DNA from: Bacteroidia bacterium
GTDB lineage: Bacteria > Bacteroidota > Bacteroidia > Chitinophagales > UBA2359
Length of the DNA: 64,000 nt
NCBI GenBank assembly: GCA_030427245.1
Contig: JAUHXA010000001.1
Span: forward strand, 155,899-219,898
Direction of reading: 5' to 3'
Positions 27,060 through 36,544 of the stretch are shown here, piece by piece (the first letter of the stretch is position 1; each line of letters opens with the position of its first letter). The translations under genes were made by a program, and so were the position numbers. The notes beneath the pieces were generated by a model. The model saw only the letters and a list, made by a program, of their open reading frames with translations, was not told where the DNA came from and did not search any database.

Positions 27060-28655
27060 ATGAAAATCAACCCTTTATCCTGTTTTATAACACTTCTTAT
27101 TACACTCCTTTTCTCCTTCAATGCTCAAGCACAGAGCACCAACCCTCAATCCAAAAGAGGCATTTACATCATCTTTGATGCTTCGGGTTCGATGTGGGGT
27201 AAACTCGCAGATAATTCCTTCAAAATCCACGTAGCCAAACAGGTCTTGCAGGATTTTGTCCAAACAGATCTGGGCGAAGTCGAATTGGCTTTTCGGGCTT
27301 ATGGGCACAACCGCAAAGGGGATTGCAGAGACTCCGAATTGCTCGTTCCATTTGGAGAACCCAATCAAGTTGTTTCAGCCCTTCAAAGTAAAATCACAGG
27401 CATCAACCCTGTTGGTAAAACACCGATTACCTACAGTTTTAAAGAGGCATTGAAGGATTTTGACGGGCGAGAAGGAGATATTATTTTGATAAGTGATGGC
27501 ATCGAAACCTGCGATGAAGACCCTTGTGAATTGGTCAAGATGTGGAACAAAACCAATGTCAATATCAAAGTTCATGTCGTTGGTTTGGGATTGGACGAAG
27601 TATCCAAACCTGCCATGCAGTGCATTGCAGATGCTTCAGGAACGGACTTTCACGGTGCCGAAAGTGCTTCGGATTTGGCGGAAGGATTGAAGAAAATCCA
27701 AGAACAAACAAACAATCCTGCTTTAATTATTGAAGGTTTGGATGCTAACAACGAAAAAATTCCTGTAGAAGGGGTTTTATTTCAAAAAGGACAAGAAATC
27801 TATGAGGTGAGTAGCCACCAAAGAAATCAAGTTGCTGCGGGCGATTACTTACTGATGCTTGGTGTTCGCACTCAAAATGGCAACCTTTACCGCCCTGTTC
27901 GCTTAGAAGTCAATGTTTCCGATACGGAAGATACCAAGGTCAGTGTGAAAGTTATCACGCCTCCTTCGGTCAAAGCCAAATTTATAGAAGATGGACAAGA
28001 ACAAAGAGGCGCATTGATTTATGCTTTTCAGAATGGAGAAGAAGTTTTTCGATTTCGTTGGATGGATGAAGTGTTTGTGGACGAAGGTACTTACGAATTT
28101 CGCACACAACCCAATGCAGACAACGCTTTGACAATGACTGAAAATTTTGCAGCAGGAGACCATAAAGAATTGGTTTTTAAAATGGTCGAAACCGTCCATG
28201 TTTACTTCAAAATGTTGGCTACTCAATCGGGAATCCCATTGTCAGGCAATTATCGCTTGCTGCAAAACGGTGAGGTCAAATACAAAGTCCATAGAGTCAA
28301 TGGAAGTGATATACTGCCTGGCATTTACGATGTCGAGCTTGTAAACGATGCACAGCCTTTTATTCAAAAAAATGTCCAAATCACGACCGCAGACGACCAA
28401 AAAACTTTCACCTTTGAAGTACCGGTAGGTCATGTCACTTTTCGCTACCAAAATGCAGATGGTTCACCTGCCAAAGACAAGCGTTGTTTTGCAGGGCGTG
28501 ACGGAGAAAGCAGAAGTTATCATAACAGTGGCAAAAAATACCCTTACCGACCTGGTATTTATCAAGTTGAAGGGTGGAAAGGGAATTACGATTTGGTCAC
28601 TTTTGAAGTGAAGGTCGGAGAAGATATAGAAGTCGTTCTTAGGGAGAAACAGTAA
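27060..28655 (+). CDS. Secreted von Willebrand factor A protein with beta-rich repeats
   Basis: The 531-residue protein has a signal peptide (about 1-24, AQAQS). A vWA domain follows at roughly 32-222 with the MIDAS motif IIFDASGSMWGK (DxSxS), the Thr of GKTPITYS and the Asp of ILISDGIETC. The remaining 300 residues are repeated beta domains of about 90 residues. vWA domains bind partners through a metal ion, and here the protein is exported and likely surface or periplasmic. It follows a coiled-coil gene by 122 bp. Confidence 0.85.
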   Translation: MKINPLSCFITLLITLLFSFNAQAQSTNPQSKRGIYIIFDASGSMWGKLADNSFKIHVAKQVLQDFVQTDLGEVELAFRAYGHNRKGDCRDSELLVPFGEPNQVVSALQSKITGINPVGKTPITYSFKEALKDFDGREGDIILISDGIETCDEDPCELVKMWNKTNVNIKVHVVGLGLDEVSKPAMQCIADASGTDFHGAESASDLAEGLKKIQEQTNNPALIIEGLDANNEKIPVEGVLFQKGQEIYEVSSHQRNQVAAGDYLLMLGVRTQNGNLYRPVRLEVNVSDTEDTKVSVKVITPPSVKAKFIEDGQEQRGALIYAFQNGEEVFRFRWMDEVFVDEGTYEFRTQPNADNALTMTENFAAGDHKELVFKMVETVHVYFKMLATQSGIPLSGNYRLLQNGEVKYKVHRVNGSDILPGIYDVELVNDAQPFIQKNVQITTADDQKTFTFEVPVGHVTFRYQNADGSPAKDKRCFAGRDGESRSYHNSGKKYPYRPGIYQVEGWKGNYDLVTFEVKVGEDIEVVLREKQ

Positions 28656-28800
28656 AAAGGAAGTCTAAACTCAACACTTAGTCAAGCTATTGAAGATAAT
28701 TACTCAACTACTTCCATATCTCTTCAAAAAATAGTATATTTAAAAGCCCTTACATTTTCAATCTGCAATTTTTATTTTCTCAACATCACAAACCAAAATC

Positions 28801-29655
28801 ATGAAATCCAACACCTTTTACCTCTTCATTTTGATAGCTTGTGCCCTTGCTTTTACTGCCTGCAATAAAAAACCCAAAACAAGCAATAACGACTCTAATA
28901 AGACGGAATTGACTTCCAACGAGGATACCAATAATTCCTCTAATGATAGTAGCGACAAGGACAATGGCGATGGCTACAAACGTTATGAAATCAAATCGGG
29001 CATTGTAGAAACCGAAACAACAGGTACAATGAATTCGGGTACAGAAACCATTTACTTCGATGATTACGGACGTAGAGAAGCCAAGTACACCAAAACTACG
29101 GTAAGTGTGCCAGGAGTAAACATCAAACAGACCTCGAATCAATTGACTATTATGGACGGTGATTGGATGTATAGCATTGACCTCGACAAAAAGACAGGCT
29201 ACAAAATGAAGCCCGAAATGCTCGAAGATATGGCGAAAAATCAAGGCACAAAAGATTTGGGCAAAGTCGGTAAGGAAATGTTGGAGCAAATGGGGGGCAA
29301 AAAAGTGGGAGAAGAAAAGGTGTTGGGTAAAAATGCAGATGTGTGGGAAATGTCGAATATGGGAACCAAGATATGGGTTTGGAAAGGAATCACCCTCAAA
29401 ACGGAAACCAATATGATGGGAATGAAAATCAACCAAACTGCCACCAAATTAGAAATCAATGTGTCTGTTCCAGATGAAAAATTTGAAGTTCCTGAAGATG
29501 TGTCGATTTCTGAAGAAAATCCAATGGATAAATTAAAGGAATTGAACGGAGGGCTGGACAATTTGAAGGATTTGGATTTAGATAAATTGAAGGATATTGA
29601 CATGAGCAAACTCAAAGAAGCACAGGAAGCATTGAAGAAAATGCAAGGAAATTAA
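28801..29655 (+). CDS. DUF4412-like lipoprotein
   Basis: The 284-residue lipoprotein has a lipobox FTAC (Cys21) followed by a long Asn/Asp/Ser/Thr-rich linker. A beta domain with YKRYEIKSGIVETETTGTMN and YFDDYGRREAKYTK resembles DUF4412-type domains. The C-terminus has a short repetitive Leu/Lys/Asp tail (NLKDLDLDKLKDIDMSKLKE). Function is unknown. It is exported and attached to the membrane. Confidence 0.7.
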   Translation: MKSNTFYLFILIACALAFTACNKKPKTSNNDSNKTELTSNEDTNNSSNDSSDKDNGDGYKRYEIKSGIVETETTGTMNSGTETIYFDDYGRREAKYTKTTVSVPGVNIKQTSNQLTIMDGDWMYSIDLDKKTGYKMKPEMLEDMAKNQGTKDLGKVGKEMLEQMGGKKVGEEKVLGKNADVWEMSNMGTKIWVWKGITLKTETNMMGMKINQTATKLEINVSVPDEKFEVPEDVSISEENPMDKLKELNGGLDNLKDLDLDKLKDIDMSKLKEAQEALKKMQGN

Positions 29656-29896
29656 GTTTCTAATCCAAGAGAAAGGCTTCCAAAACTCTCTCTTTTGAAG
29701 GAAGAATGTGAAACAAAAATACTTCTTATTAAAAATATTAACACCAGAAGTAATTACCTCATCATGGTTTTTTAATTATCAAAAAAAAATATTTAACTTT
29801 TTACAAAACCGAACCCGCTAGCTACTTCGTATATAAAATTGTCAAATTACCCTTTTGATGATTTATTCTTAATTGCATACGAACCCTAACCCTACT

Positions 29897-30595
29897 ATGA
29901 GAAACTTTCCACTGTTCCTGACTGCTTTAGCTATGTTTTGTTTGTTAACTTGTTCGTCCAATCAAGTTTTTGCACAACAATCCCTCAGCCAAACCATAGA
30001 AAGTTCTATTCTCCCTTCGCTCATGATCCACGAGCAAGGTTATACAACGGCCTATTCCTCCAATACAGTTTTTGCGAATCTTTCGATGATAGGAAAAATA
30101 CAAATGCACACCGTTCACTATGATTTGTTGCTGTTGAAAGGCAAATGTTTTTCTTTTAGTGGCAATTTAGGTTTAGGTTTGCTGAATGGCGTAGAAGAAG
30201 CAAACACCTCAAAATCAGATCTGGACTTTGCAGTTCCCGTGGCGATAAACTTTTTTTGGGGTAAAACCAATCATCACATCGAATTCGGCCTTGGCACTTC
30301 CCTCTTATTTGGCATGGAAGAAACTCCCGAAAGCTTTACTCATGAAACCAAATCAGGTATGCAGGTAGCCCAATACCAACCTGCCAAAGAATACACTTCC
30401 ATGTTGATGAATGCAAGTATTGGTTATCGCTACCAAAACCTGATAGAGGGTGGGCTATTTTTCAGAGCTTCTCTTATCCCTGCAATAACTTCTTATACGA
30501 TAGACCGAGTCAAAAATGAACGGCACTTGGGCTTCAATGTAGGAATCGGCTATACCTTCAAAAACTCTTCTGTTGAGAGTTTGCCGTATAACTAA
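29897..30595 (+). CDS. Exported protein resembling a small outer-membrane beta-barrel
   Basis: The 232-residue protein from the ATG at 29897 (MRNFPLFLTALAMFCLLTC) has a signal peptide to about residue 27 (SNQVFAQ). It then has alternating hydrophobic/polar strands such as GNLGLGLLNGVEEA, NHHIEFGLGTSLLFGME and FNVGIGYTFKN near the C-terminal end. This is an outer-membrane protein pattern. An alternative TTG start lies 24 bp upstream. I do not recognise a family. Confidence 0.6.
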   Translation: MRNFPLFLTALAMFCLLTCSSNQVFAQQSLSQTIESSILPSLMIHEQGYTTAYSSNTVFANLSMIGKIQMHTVHYDLLLLKGKCFSFSGNLGLGLLNGVEEANTSKSDLDFAVPVAINFFWGKTNHHIEFGLGTSLLFGMEETPESFTHETKSGMQVAQYQPAKEYTSMLMNASIGYRYQNLIEGGLFFRASLIPAITSYTIDRVKNERHLGFNVGIGYTFKNSSVESLPYN

Positions 30596-31237
30596 GAGGG
30601 AACATAACAACAAAAAAATTATTTCTTCGATCGAGACTTTTGGAAATTTCCTTACTGTCCTTCGTAAATGTTTTAGCTATGCCCCTTCCTATACAAATTT
30701 TGGAATGGGCATAGTTGTTTTTTCTACTCGCTTGCTATTGCTCTTGCAATGGACTTTCCTTAGATTGTTATCATCCACACTTTATCCACATTCTTAATGT
30801 GGATATGTTAACAACCTTTAGGGATTTACTAAAAAAATAAGTATTTCTTTGATTACAAGAAAGTACATTTATAGCTAAAAAATAATGAGTTAAGTCCTCA
30901 ATCCAAGACTGTGCCAAAGGTTACGGCAAAAGACTAAAAGTTATCCACAATAAGTGGATAAATTATATTGACAACTATTCACAAGAAATTCTACCTTAGC
31001 ACTGTCAAAGATTACAGAGAAGAGCCTATCTATTGATAAAACAATTACATTGTTTGAAGTGCCAAATTATCTCTCTAATTTTCTTTTTTGAAGAGGTAAC
31101 CAGCCGTTAACCATCTACTTCAAAATATTAAAAACGCATTTGCCCATCATTGAAATATTCATTTATTTCTAAGGCCATTTTTATGCACCTTATCAAAACA
31201 TTAAAGTCAAACAAACTCAAAAGAAATACTCCAAATT
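30596..31237. other. Longest gene-free stretch of the window
   Basis: About 640 bp with no supportable ORF or RNA gene, between an exported-protein gene and nrdB on the same strand. It contains AT-rich tracts around 30820-30900 and a cluster of DnaA boxes listed separately. No NrdR-type box was noticed by eye. Confidence 0.6.
30771..30983. promoter_or_regulatory. Cluster of DnaA boxes (candidate oriC or DnaA-controlled nrd promoter region)
   Basis: Two perfect TTATCCACA boxes lie at 30782-30790 (+) and 30941-30949 (+). One-mismatch boxes are at 30771-30779 (+, TCATCCACA), 30798-30806 (-, ATATCCACA) and 30953-30961 (-, TTATCCACT), and a weak one at 30975-30983 (+). They form two face-to-face pairs: TATCCACAT-N5-ATGTGGATA (30783-30805) and TTATCCACA-N3-AGTGGATAA (30941-30961). 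AT-rich sequence lies between them. The cluster is about 250 bp upstream of nrdB, whose E. coli counterpart is DnaA-regulated. It also lies close to a global change in gene direction. Confidence 0.6.
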
Positions 31238-32206
31238 ATGAGCATTGAACCAATATTGCAAGAAAATAAAGACCGATTCGTACTGTTCCCGATCAAGCAC
31301 GATAAGGTCTGGGAAATGTACAAACAACACGAAGCGAGTTTTTGGACAGCGGAAGAAATAGACCTCAGTCAAGACCTCACAGATTGGTCAAATCTAAATA
31401 ATGACGAAAAACATTTTATCAAACACATCTTGGCATTTTTTGCGGCAAGTGATGGGATTGTGAACGAGAATTTGGTCATCAACTTTATGCGGGAAGTACA
31501 AATACCAGAGGCCAGATGTTTTTACGGATTCCAAATCGCCATCGAAAACATTCACGCTGAGACGTATAGCCTACTCATAGATACCTACATCAAAGACCCC
31601 GCCGAACAAAAATATCTCTTCAATGCCCTGGAAACGGTTCCTTGTGTGAAGAAAAAAGCAGATTGGGCATTGCGTTGGATTGAAGATGCTCCCTCTTTTG
31701 CACACCGTTTGATTGCCTTTGCAGCTGTTGAAGGGATTTTCTTTAGTGGCAGTTTCTGCTCTATTTTTTGGTTGAAAAAACGTGGTTTGATGCCTGGTCT
31801 TTCGTTCTCCAATGAGTTGATTTCGAGGGATGAAGGTTTGCATTGCGATTTTGCTTGTTTGCTGTATTCCATGTTGGTCAATAAGTTACCTGAAAGTGAG
31901 GTACAATCTATTATTAGAGAAGCGGTAGATGGCGAAAAAGAATTTGTGGGGGATGCACTGCCTGTTTCCTTGATTGGCATGAACGCCGATATGATGAAAC
32001 AATACATCGAATTTGTAGCAGACCGTTTGTTGGTTGCCTTGGGCTGTGCTAAATTATACAATGCCTCCAATCCTTTTCCTTTTATGGAAATGATTAGTTT
32101 ACAGGGGAAGACCAATTTTTTCGAAAAGCGCGTGAGCGAGTATTCCAAATCTGGAGTTGCAGTAGATTCTGACAAACAATCATTTGCTATGGATGAAGAT
32201 TTTTAA
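31238..32206 (+). CDS. nrdB: Ribonucleoside-diphosphate reductase class I, beta subunit
   Basis: The 322-residue di-iron protein supplies the tyrosyl radical for dNTP synthesis. Iron ligands are visible in the first helix pair ([15 protein letters not shown]), in [13 protein letters not shown] with the E-xx-H-xxx-Y arrangement containing the radical Tyr, and in the later [14 protein letters not shown]. This is class Ia/b-like. It is followed by dinD (19 bp) and nrdA, so the reductase genes are split. An array of DnaA boxes lies upstream. Confidence 0.97.
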   Translation: MSIEPILQENKDRFVLFPIKHDKVWEMYKQHEASFWTAEEIDLSQDLTDWSNLNNDEKHFIKHILAFFAASDGIVNENLVINFMREVQIPEARCFYGFQIAIENIHAETYSLLIDTYIKDPAEQKYLFNALETVPCVKKKADWALRWIEDAPSFAHRLIAFAAVEGIFFSGSFCSIFWLKKRGLMPGLSFSNELISRDEGLHCDFACLLYSMLVNKLPESEVQSIIREAVDGEKEFVGDALPVSLIGMNADMMKQYIEFVADRLLVALGCAKLYNASNPFPFMEMISLQGKTNFFEKRVSEYSKSGVAVDSDKQSFAMDEDF

Positions 32207-32225
32207 AGTGTAAAATTATATTTTC

Positions 32226-33065
32226 ATGAAAAAGGAATTAATCGAAGAATTACTTAAAAAATTTGAAGAGGCTTGTCAAGATGTAGAAGGCATTGAATGT
32301 TGGAGTGCAAGAGACATGCAAGTTTTATTGGGTTATACTAAATGGAGTAATTTTAGCAAGGTAGTGGATAAAGCAAAAGAAAGTTGTATAAATTCTGGCG
32401 AAAAAGAAACAGACCATTTTGCTACAGTCGGTAAAATGGTCATTATTGGTTCAGGTGCAGAAAGGGAACTTAAAGACATTGCTTTAACAAGATATGCCTG
32501 CTATTTGGTAGCCCAAAATGGTAATTCTTCAAAGCCAGAAATTGCTTTTGCACAAACTTACTTTGCAGTTCAAACAAGAAAACAAGAAATAATTGAGCAA
32601 CGATTATTAGAAACTGAACGAGTTAATGCAAGAGAAAAACTTTCAGAATCAGAAAAAGTATTATCAGGAATCATTTTTGAGAGAGGCGTAAATAATCGAA
32701 GCTTTGGTAGAATTCGCTCCAAAGGTGACCAAGCTTTGTTTGGGGGATTAACTACCCGTTCTATGAAAGAGCGTTTGAATGTACCTTCAAGAAGACCTCT
32801 TGCAGATTTCTTACCTACTCTTACCATCAAAGCAAAAGATTTTGCCGCAGAATTGACCAGTCATAATGTCATTGAAAAGAATTTACACGGAGACAAGCAT
32901 ATTACAACCGAGCATGTGGATAATAATTCTGCAATACGGACCATTTTACTTCAACGAGGAGTAAAACCAGAAGATTTGCCTCCCGAAGAAGATATAAAAA
33001 AACTGCAAAGGCGTTTTAAAAACGACTCAAAGAAAATTATCAAAGCACTAAAAAGCAGGAAATAA
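32226..33065 (+). CDS. dinD: DNA damage-inducible protein D
   Basis: The 279-residue protein has the DinD/BRO-N-like N-terminal fold (ECWSARDMQVLLGYTKWSNF; ALTRYACYLVAQNGN) and the typical C-terminus with FGGLTTRSMKERLNVP and PLADFLPTLTIKAKDFA. In E. coli DinD is an SOS-induced inhibitor of RecA filaments. It lies 19 bp after nrdB and 92 bp before nrdA. A stretch I counted has about 32% GC against about 43% in nrdA, so it probably inserted between the two reductase genes by transfer. Confidence 0.92.
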   Translation: MKKELIEELLKKFEEACQDVEGIECWSARDMQVLLGYTKWSNFSKVVDKAKESCINSGEKETDHFATVGKMVIIGSGAERELKDIALTRYACYLVAQNGNSSKPEIAFAQTYFAVQTRKQEIIEQRLLETERVNAREKLSESEKVLSGIIFERGVNNRSFGRIRSKGDQALFGGLTTRSMKERLNVPSRRPLADFLPTLTIKAKDFAAELTSHNVIEKNLHGDKHITTEHVDNNSAIRTILLQRGVKPEDLPPEEDIKKLQRRFKNDSKKIIKALKSRK

Positions 33066-33157
33066 AACAATTAAAACACCCAATTTTTATCACCAATCGC
33101 ACCCCAGTCATGAAAACAGCACAAGGAACTGCGATACAAATTTAGACACAAACACTT

Positions 33158-35644
33158 ATGATGCAAGTAATCAAACGAGACGGACGAACCGAACCTGTAA
33201 AATTTGATAAAGTTACCGCTCGTATAGAAAGACTCTCCTATGGTTTAGACCGCCGATACATCGAACCCGTAGAAGTCGCCATGAAAGTCGTACAAGGTAT
33301 TTACAACAATGTGACAACGACAGAATTAGACAATTTAGCCGCAGAAACCTCTGCAAGTATGGCCACCAAACATCCTGATTACGCCATACTTGCAGCTCGT
33401 ATTGCGGTGTCTAATCTGCACAAAAGCACAAAGAAATCCTTTTCCGAAACCATGACCGACCTCTACAACTACATTGACCCTAAAACTGGGGAAGCGGCTG
33501 GTCTTATTTCTGAAACCCTCTTCAATACCATCCAAAAACACCAAGAGCGCATTGATGCCAATGTACTCTACAACCGAGATTATACCTTTGATTATTTTGG
33601 ATTCAAGACCTTGGAGCGTTCTTACCTACTCAAAATGAATGGTGAAATTGTGGAGCGACCACAGCATTTGTTCATGCGTGTAGCATTGGGTATTCACGGA
33701 GAAGATATTGATGCGGCTTTAGAAACCTACGATTTGATGTCGCAAAAGTGGTTTATCCATGCCACTCCTACCCTCTTCAATGCAGGAACAACGAAACCAC
33801 AACTATCAAGTTGTTTTTTGGTGCAGATGCAAGACGATTCCATTGAAGGGATTTACAATACCCTTTCGCAATGCGCCAAAATTTCGCAAGCAGCAGGCGG
33901 TATCGGTTTGAACATTCACAATGTCAGAGCAAAAGGCAGCTACATCAAAGGAACAGGCGGTGTATCGAATGGGCTTGTTCCGATGTTGCAGGTCTATAAT
34001 ATGACTGCTCGCTATGTTGACCAAGGTGGCGGAAAACGAAAAGGGGCATTTGCTATGTACCTCGAACCGTGGCACTCCGACATATTTGATTTCTTGGATT
34101 TGAAGAAAAATCACGGCAAGGAAGAAATGCGGGCAAGAGATTTGTTTTATGCGATGTGGACACCTGATTTGTTCATGAAGCGGGTGATGGATGATGGCGA
34201 ATGGTCGTTGTTTTGTCCAAGTGAAGCACCTGGATTGTATGATGTGTATGGCGATGAATTTGAGGAGCTTTACACACGCTATGAACGAGAAGGCAAAGCA
34301 CGTTCTACGGTGAAAGCACAAGAATTGTGGTTCAAAATTTTGGATTCCCAAATCGAAACAGGCACACCCTACATGCTCTACAAAGACCACGCAAACCGCA
34401 AATCCAACCAAAAGAATTTGGGAACAATTCGGTCGAGCAATTTGTGCTGCGAAATCATGGAATACACTTCAAAGGAGGAAACCGCAGTCTGTAATTTGGC
34501 GAGCATCAATCTCTCTAAATTTGTCGAAAATGGTGAATTCAATCACGACCGCCTTTTTGAAATTACCCAAATCGTGACCCGCAACCTCAATAAGGTCATT
34601 GACATCAACTACTATCCCGTTGAAGAGGCTCGAACTTCCAATATGCGTCACCGCCCGATTGGGATTGGCGTGCAAGGTTTGGCAGATGCTTTCATGCTGT
34701 TGCGAATGCCTTTTGATGGAGAAGAAGCCCGTCAGTTGAACAAAGAAATTTTTGAAACGATTTACTTCGGTGCATTGACCGCCTCCAATAAGTTGGCAGA
34801 GCGAGATGGCGCTTACGAATCCTTTGAAGGTTCTCCTGCAAGTCAAGGCATTTTGCAGTACGATATGTGGAATGTTGAACCGTCTATGCGTTGGGATTGG
34901 TACACTTTGAAGGCTAATATTTTGAAGCACGGTATCCGAAACAGTCTTTTGGTTGCTCCAATGCCAACCGCTTCTACTTCTCAGATTTTGGGCAACAATG
35001 AATGTTTTGAGCCTTATACCTCCAATATTTATACCCGTCGGGTATTGTCTGGTGAGTTTATCATCGTGAACAAGCACTTATTGAAGGACTTAATCAACAG
35101 AGGTTTCTGGAATGATTCTATGAAAAATGCGCTGATAGCGAGCAATGGTTCGATTCAAGGTTTTGAAGGGTTGCCACAAGACATCAAAGATTTATACAAA
35201 ACATCTTGGGAAATCAAACAGAAAGTGGTTTTGGACATGGCAGCGGATAGGGGTGCTTTTATTTGCCAAAGTCAAAGCATGAATGTGTTTTTGGAAAGTG
35301 CCAACTACAAAAAGTTGTCGTCCATGCACTTCTACGCTTGGAAAAAAGGCTTGAAAACAGGTATGTATTATTTACGCACCCGCCCTGCTGTCGACCCGAT
35401 TAAATTCACTGTTGATATGACACAACTTCAACAGTCACAGTCCCAATCCTACAATCAATACAATCCAAGTAGAAATTATCAACAAAATAATTTTAGTAAA
35501 CAGCAACAACAACCGCAAACGGTATCGGCTCTTCCCTCCAATGGCGTAGAGTCTGTTACCGTTACTGCGGATGATATCGCGAAGGTGAATGCTGCCAATG
35601 CTTGTAGTATTGACAATCCTGATTGTGAGGCTTGTGGGTCATAA
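33158..35644 (+). CDS. nrdA: Ribonucleoside-diphosphate reductase class I, alpha subunit
   Basis: The 828-residue catalytic subunit reduces ribonucleotides. It has an N-terminal ATP-cone (about 1-95; [20 protein letters not shown]), a redox Cys in QLSSCFLVQ, the radical Cys in [13 protein letters not shown] and the partner Cys in [11 protein letters not shown]. The C-terminal tail ends in [13 protein letters not shown] with cysteines that re-reduce the active site. The presence of the ATP-cone suggests allosteric activity control. A Gln/Asn/Ser-rich stretch (about 745-785) links body and tail. It ends at a strong terminator and shares an operon with nrdB and dinD. Confidence 0.97.
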   Translation: MMQVIKRDGRTEPVKFDKVTARIERLSYGLDRRYIEPVEVAMKVVQGIYNNVTTTELDNLAAETSASMATKHPDYAILAARIAVSNLHKSTKKSFSETMTDLYNYIDPKTGEAAGLISETLFNTIQKHQERIDANVLYNRDYTFDYFGFKTLERSYLLKMNGEIVERPQHLFMRVALGIHGEDIDAALETYDLMSQKWFIHATPTLFNAGTTKPQLSSCFLVQMQDDSIEGIYNTLSQCAKISQAAGGIGLNIHNVRAKGSYIKGTGGVSNGLVPMLQVYNMTARYVDQGGGKRKGAFAMYLEPWHSDIFDFLDLKKNHGKEEMRARDLFYAMWTPDLFMKRVMDDGEWSLFCPSEAPGLYDVYGDEFEELYTRYEREGKARSTVKAQELWFKILDSQIETGTPYMLYKDHANRKSNQKNLGTIRSSNLCCEIMEYTSKEETAVCNLASINLSKFVENGEFNHDRLFEITQIVTRNLNKVIDINYYPVEEARTSNMRHRPIGIGVQGLADAFMLLRMPFDGEEARQLNKEIFETIYFGALTASNKLAERDGAYESFEGSPASQGILQYDMWNVEPSMRWDWYTLKANILKHGIRNSLLVAPMPTASTSQILGNNECFEPYTSNIYTRRVLSGEFIIVNKHLLKDLINRGFWNDSMKNALIASNGSIQGFEGLPQDIKDLYKTSWEIKQKVVLDMAADRGAFICQSQSMNVFLESANYKKLSSMHFYAWKKGLKTGMYYLRTRPAVDPIKFTVDMTQLQQSQSQSYNQYNPSRNYQQNNFSKQQQQPQTVSALPSNGVESVTVTADDIAKVNAANACSIDNPDCEACGS

Positions 35645-35696
35645 GGAAAGTTCAAATTCAAATTTCAAACACAAGTTCAAAACTCACTGAATACAA

Positions 35697-35738
35697 AAAC
35701 CGCAAATACTTTTTTGAAGTATTTGCGGTTTTTTTTTC
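35697..35738 (+). terminator. Rho-independent terminator of the nrd operon
   Basis: A perfect 15-bp stem (AAACCGCAAATACTT at 35697-35711 and complement at 35717-35731) with a 5-nt loop is followed by a run of T to 35738. It lies 53 bp after the nrdA stop. Confidence 0.93.
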
Positions 35739-36041
35739 TTAGCTGTTTACATTCTCCTTCTTTCTGCCATTAACCAATAGTAGTATAGCAAAGTTTTAGT
35801 TCAAAAGTCTTTGAGTCACTAACACTCTATTTTCACTAACACCGTATTTTCACTAACATCTAACGACTCAATCCAATAAGAAATCGCTACACGCAATATC
35901 TAAATGTCTCCTTTTCAATAGAAGGGAGGCATTTTTTTTAGGGGGCATAGCTGTCAAGAACTATTCTCTTGGCTATTTCGTTTTAGTCTCTGTAGGCAAT
36001 TGTCTATATTTGAGTCTATAAAAATTTAATACAATAGTCAA
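35739..36041. repeat. Intergenic region with a short direct repeat
   Basis: Three copies of (T)TCACTAACA(C) occur at about 35815-35866, partly separated by CTATT/CGTATT (unit about 17 bp). Elsewhere the stretch holds no gene and probably the promoter of the following operon. Confidence 0.4.
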
Positions 36042-36404
36042 ATGAGTATTTTCAGTTCCAAATTTGTCCATACGCCCCAAAATCGCAAGTTCGATTACTC
36101 ACCTCGTTACTACGATGCAGAAAAGGAAGAACGCAAGGAAAAGTTTGAACAAAATATCAAACTCGAAAGAGGAGCTTTTTTCAAAGGTAGAAATCGCAGC
36201 CGATTGGTTGGGGCTTTCAGCGAGAAAGAATTGGTTTTTCGCAAAAAACACGACCGTTCTCAACAAACCAAACGCACTCTATTGTTGATTGCGATGATGG
36301 CATTGCCTTGTTTGTTTATTGGTGACATGATTCCTTCAGTTGTGGCTATTGTAGGCTTTGCCGTTTTGATGCTTTTGTTCATTCGTAATGTGAACAAGAT
36401 GTAA
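36042..36404 (+). CDS. Small membrane protein upstream of mutL
   Basis: The 120-residue protein is basic in the first 75 residues (KRGRFKK-rich, with RGAFFKGRNRSRLVGAF). Its C-terminal half carries two transmembrane helices (about 78-92 and 98-115). It has no motif I can name. It is on the same strand as mutL, 140 bp upstream, with a hairpin repeat in between. Function is unknown. Confidence 0.65.
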   Translation: MSIFSSKFVHTPQNRKFDYSPRYYDAEKEERKEKFEQNIKLERGAFFKGRNRSRLVGAFSEKELVFRKKHDRSQQTKRTLLLIAMMALPCLFIGDMIPSVVAIVGFAVLMLLFIRNVNKM

Positions 36405-36410
36405 AAATTA

Positions 36411-36510
36411 GACGAGAGAAGCGAGATGAGGGATGAGGGATGAGAGAACAGATACGTCGTTCATTACCACTATTCAAAACCCCACTTCTCACCTCCTTAC
36501 TCTCTCATCC
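36411..36510. repeat. GAAGCGAGA-family intergenic hairpin repeat, copy B
   Basis: The purine arm at 36411-36448 includes GAGAGAAGCGAGATGAGG and a 7-bp tandem (GGATGAG) repeated about three times. The pyrimidine arm lies at 36481-36510. It starts 6 bp after the stop codon of the small membrane protein. Confidence 0.6.
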
Positions 36511-36544
36511 AAAATTTTAATTTTCATTTTAATTTTTTTAGTGA

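Noticed and set aside
30596-31237. NrdR boxes upstream of nrdB
   Set aside because: I looked for paired ACACTATATATAGTGT-like palindromes and saw none. The DnaA boxes are the only clear motif.
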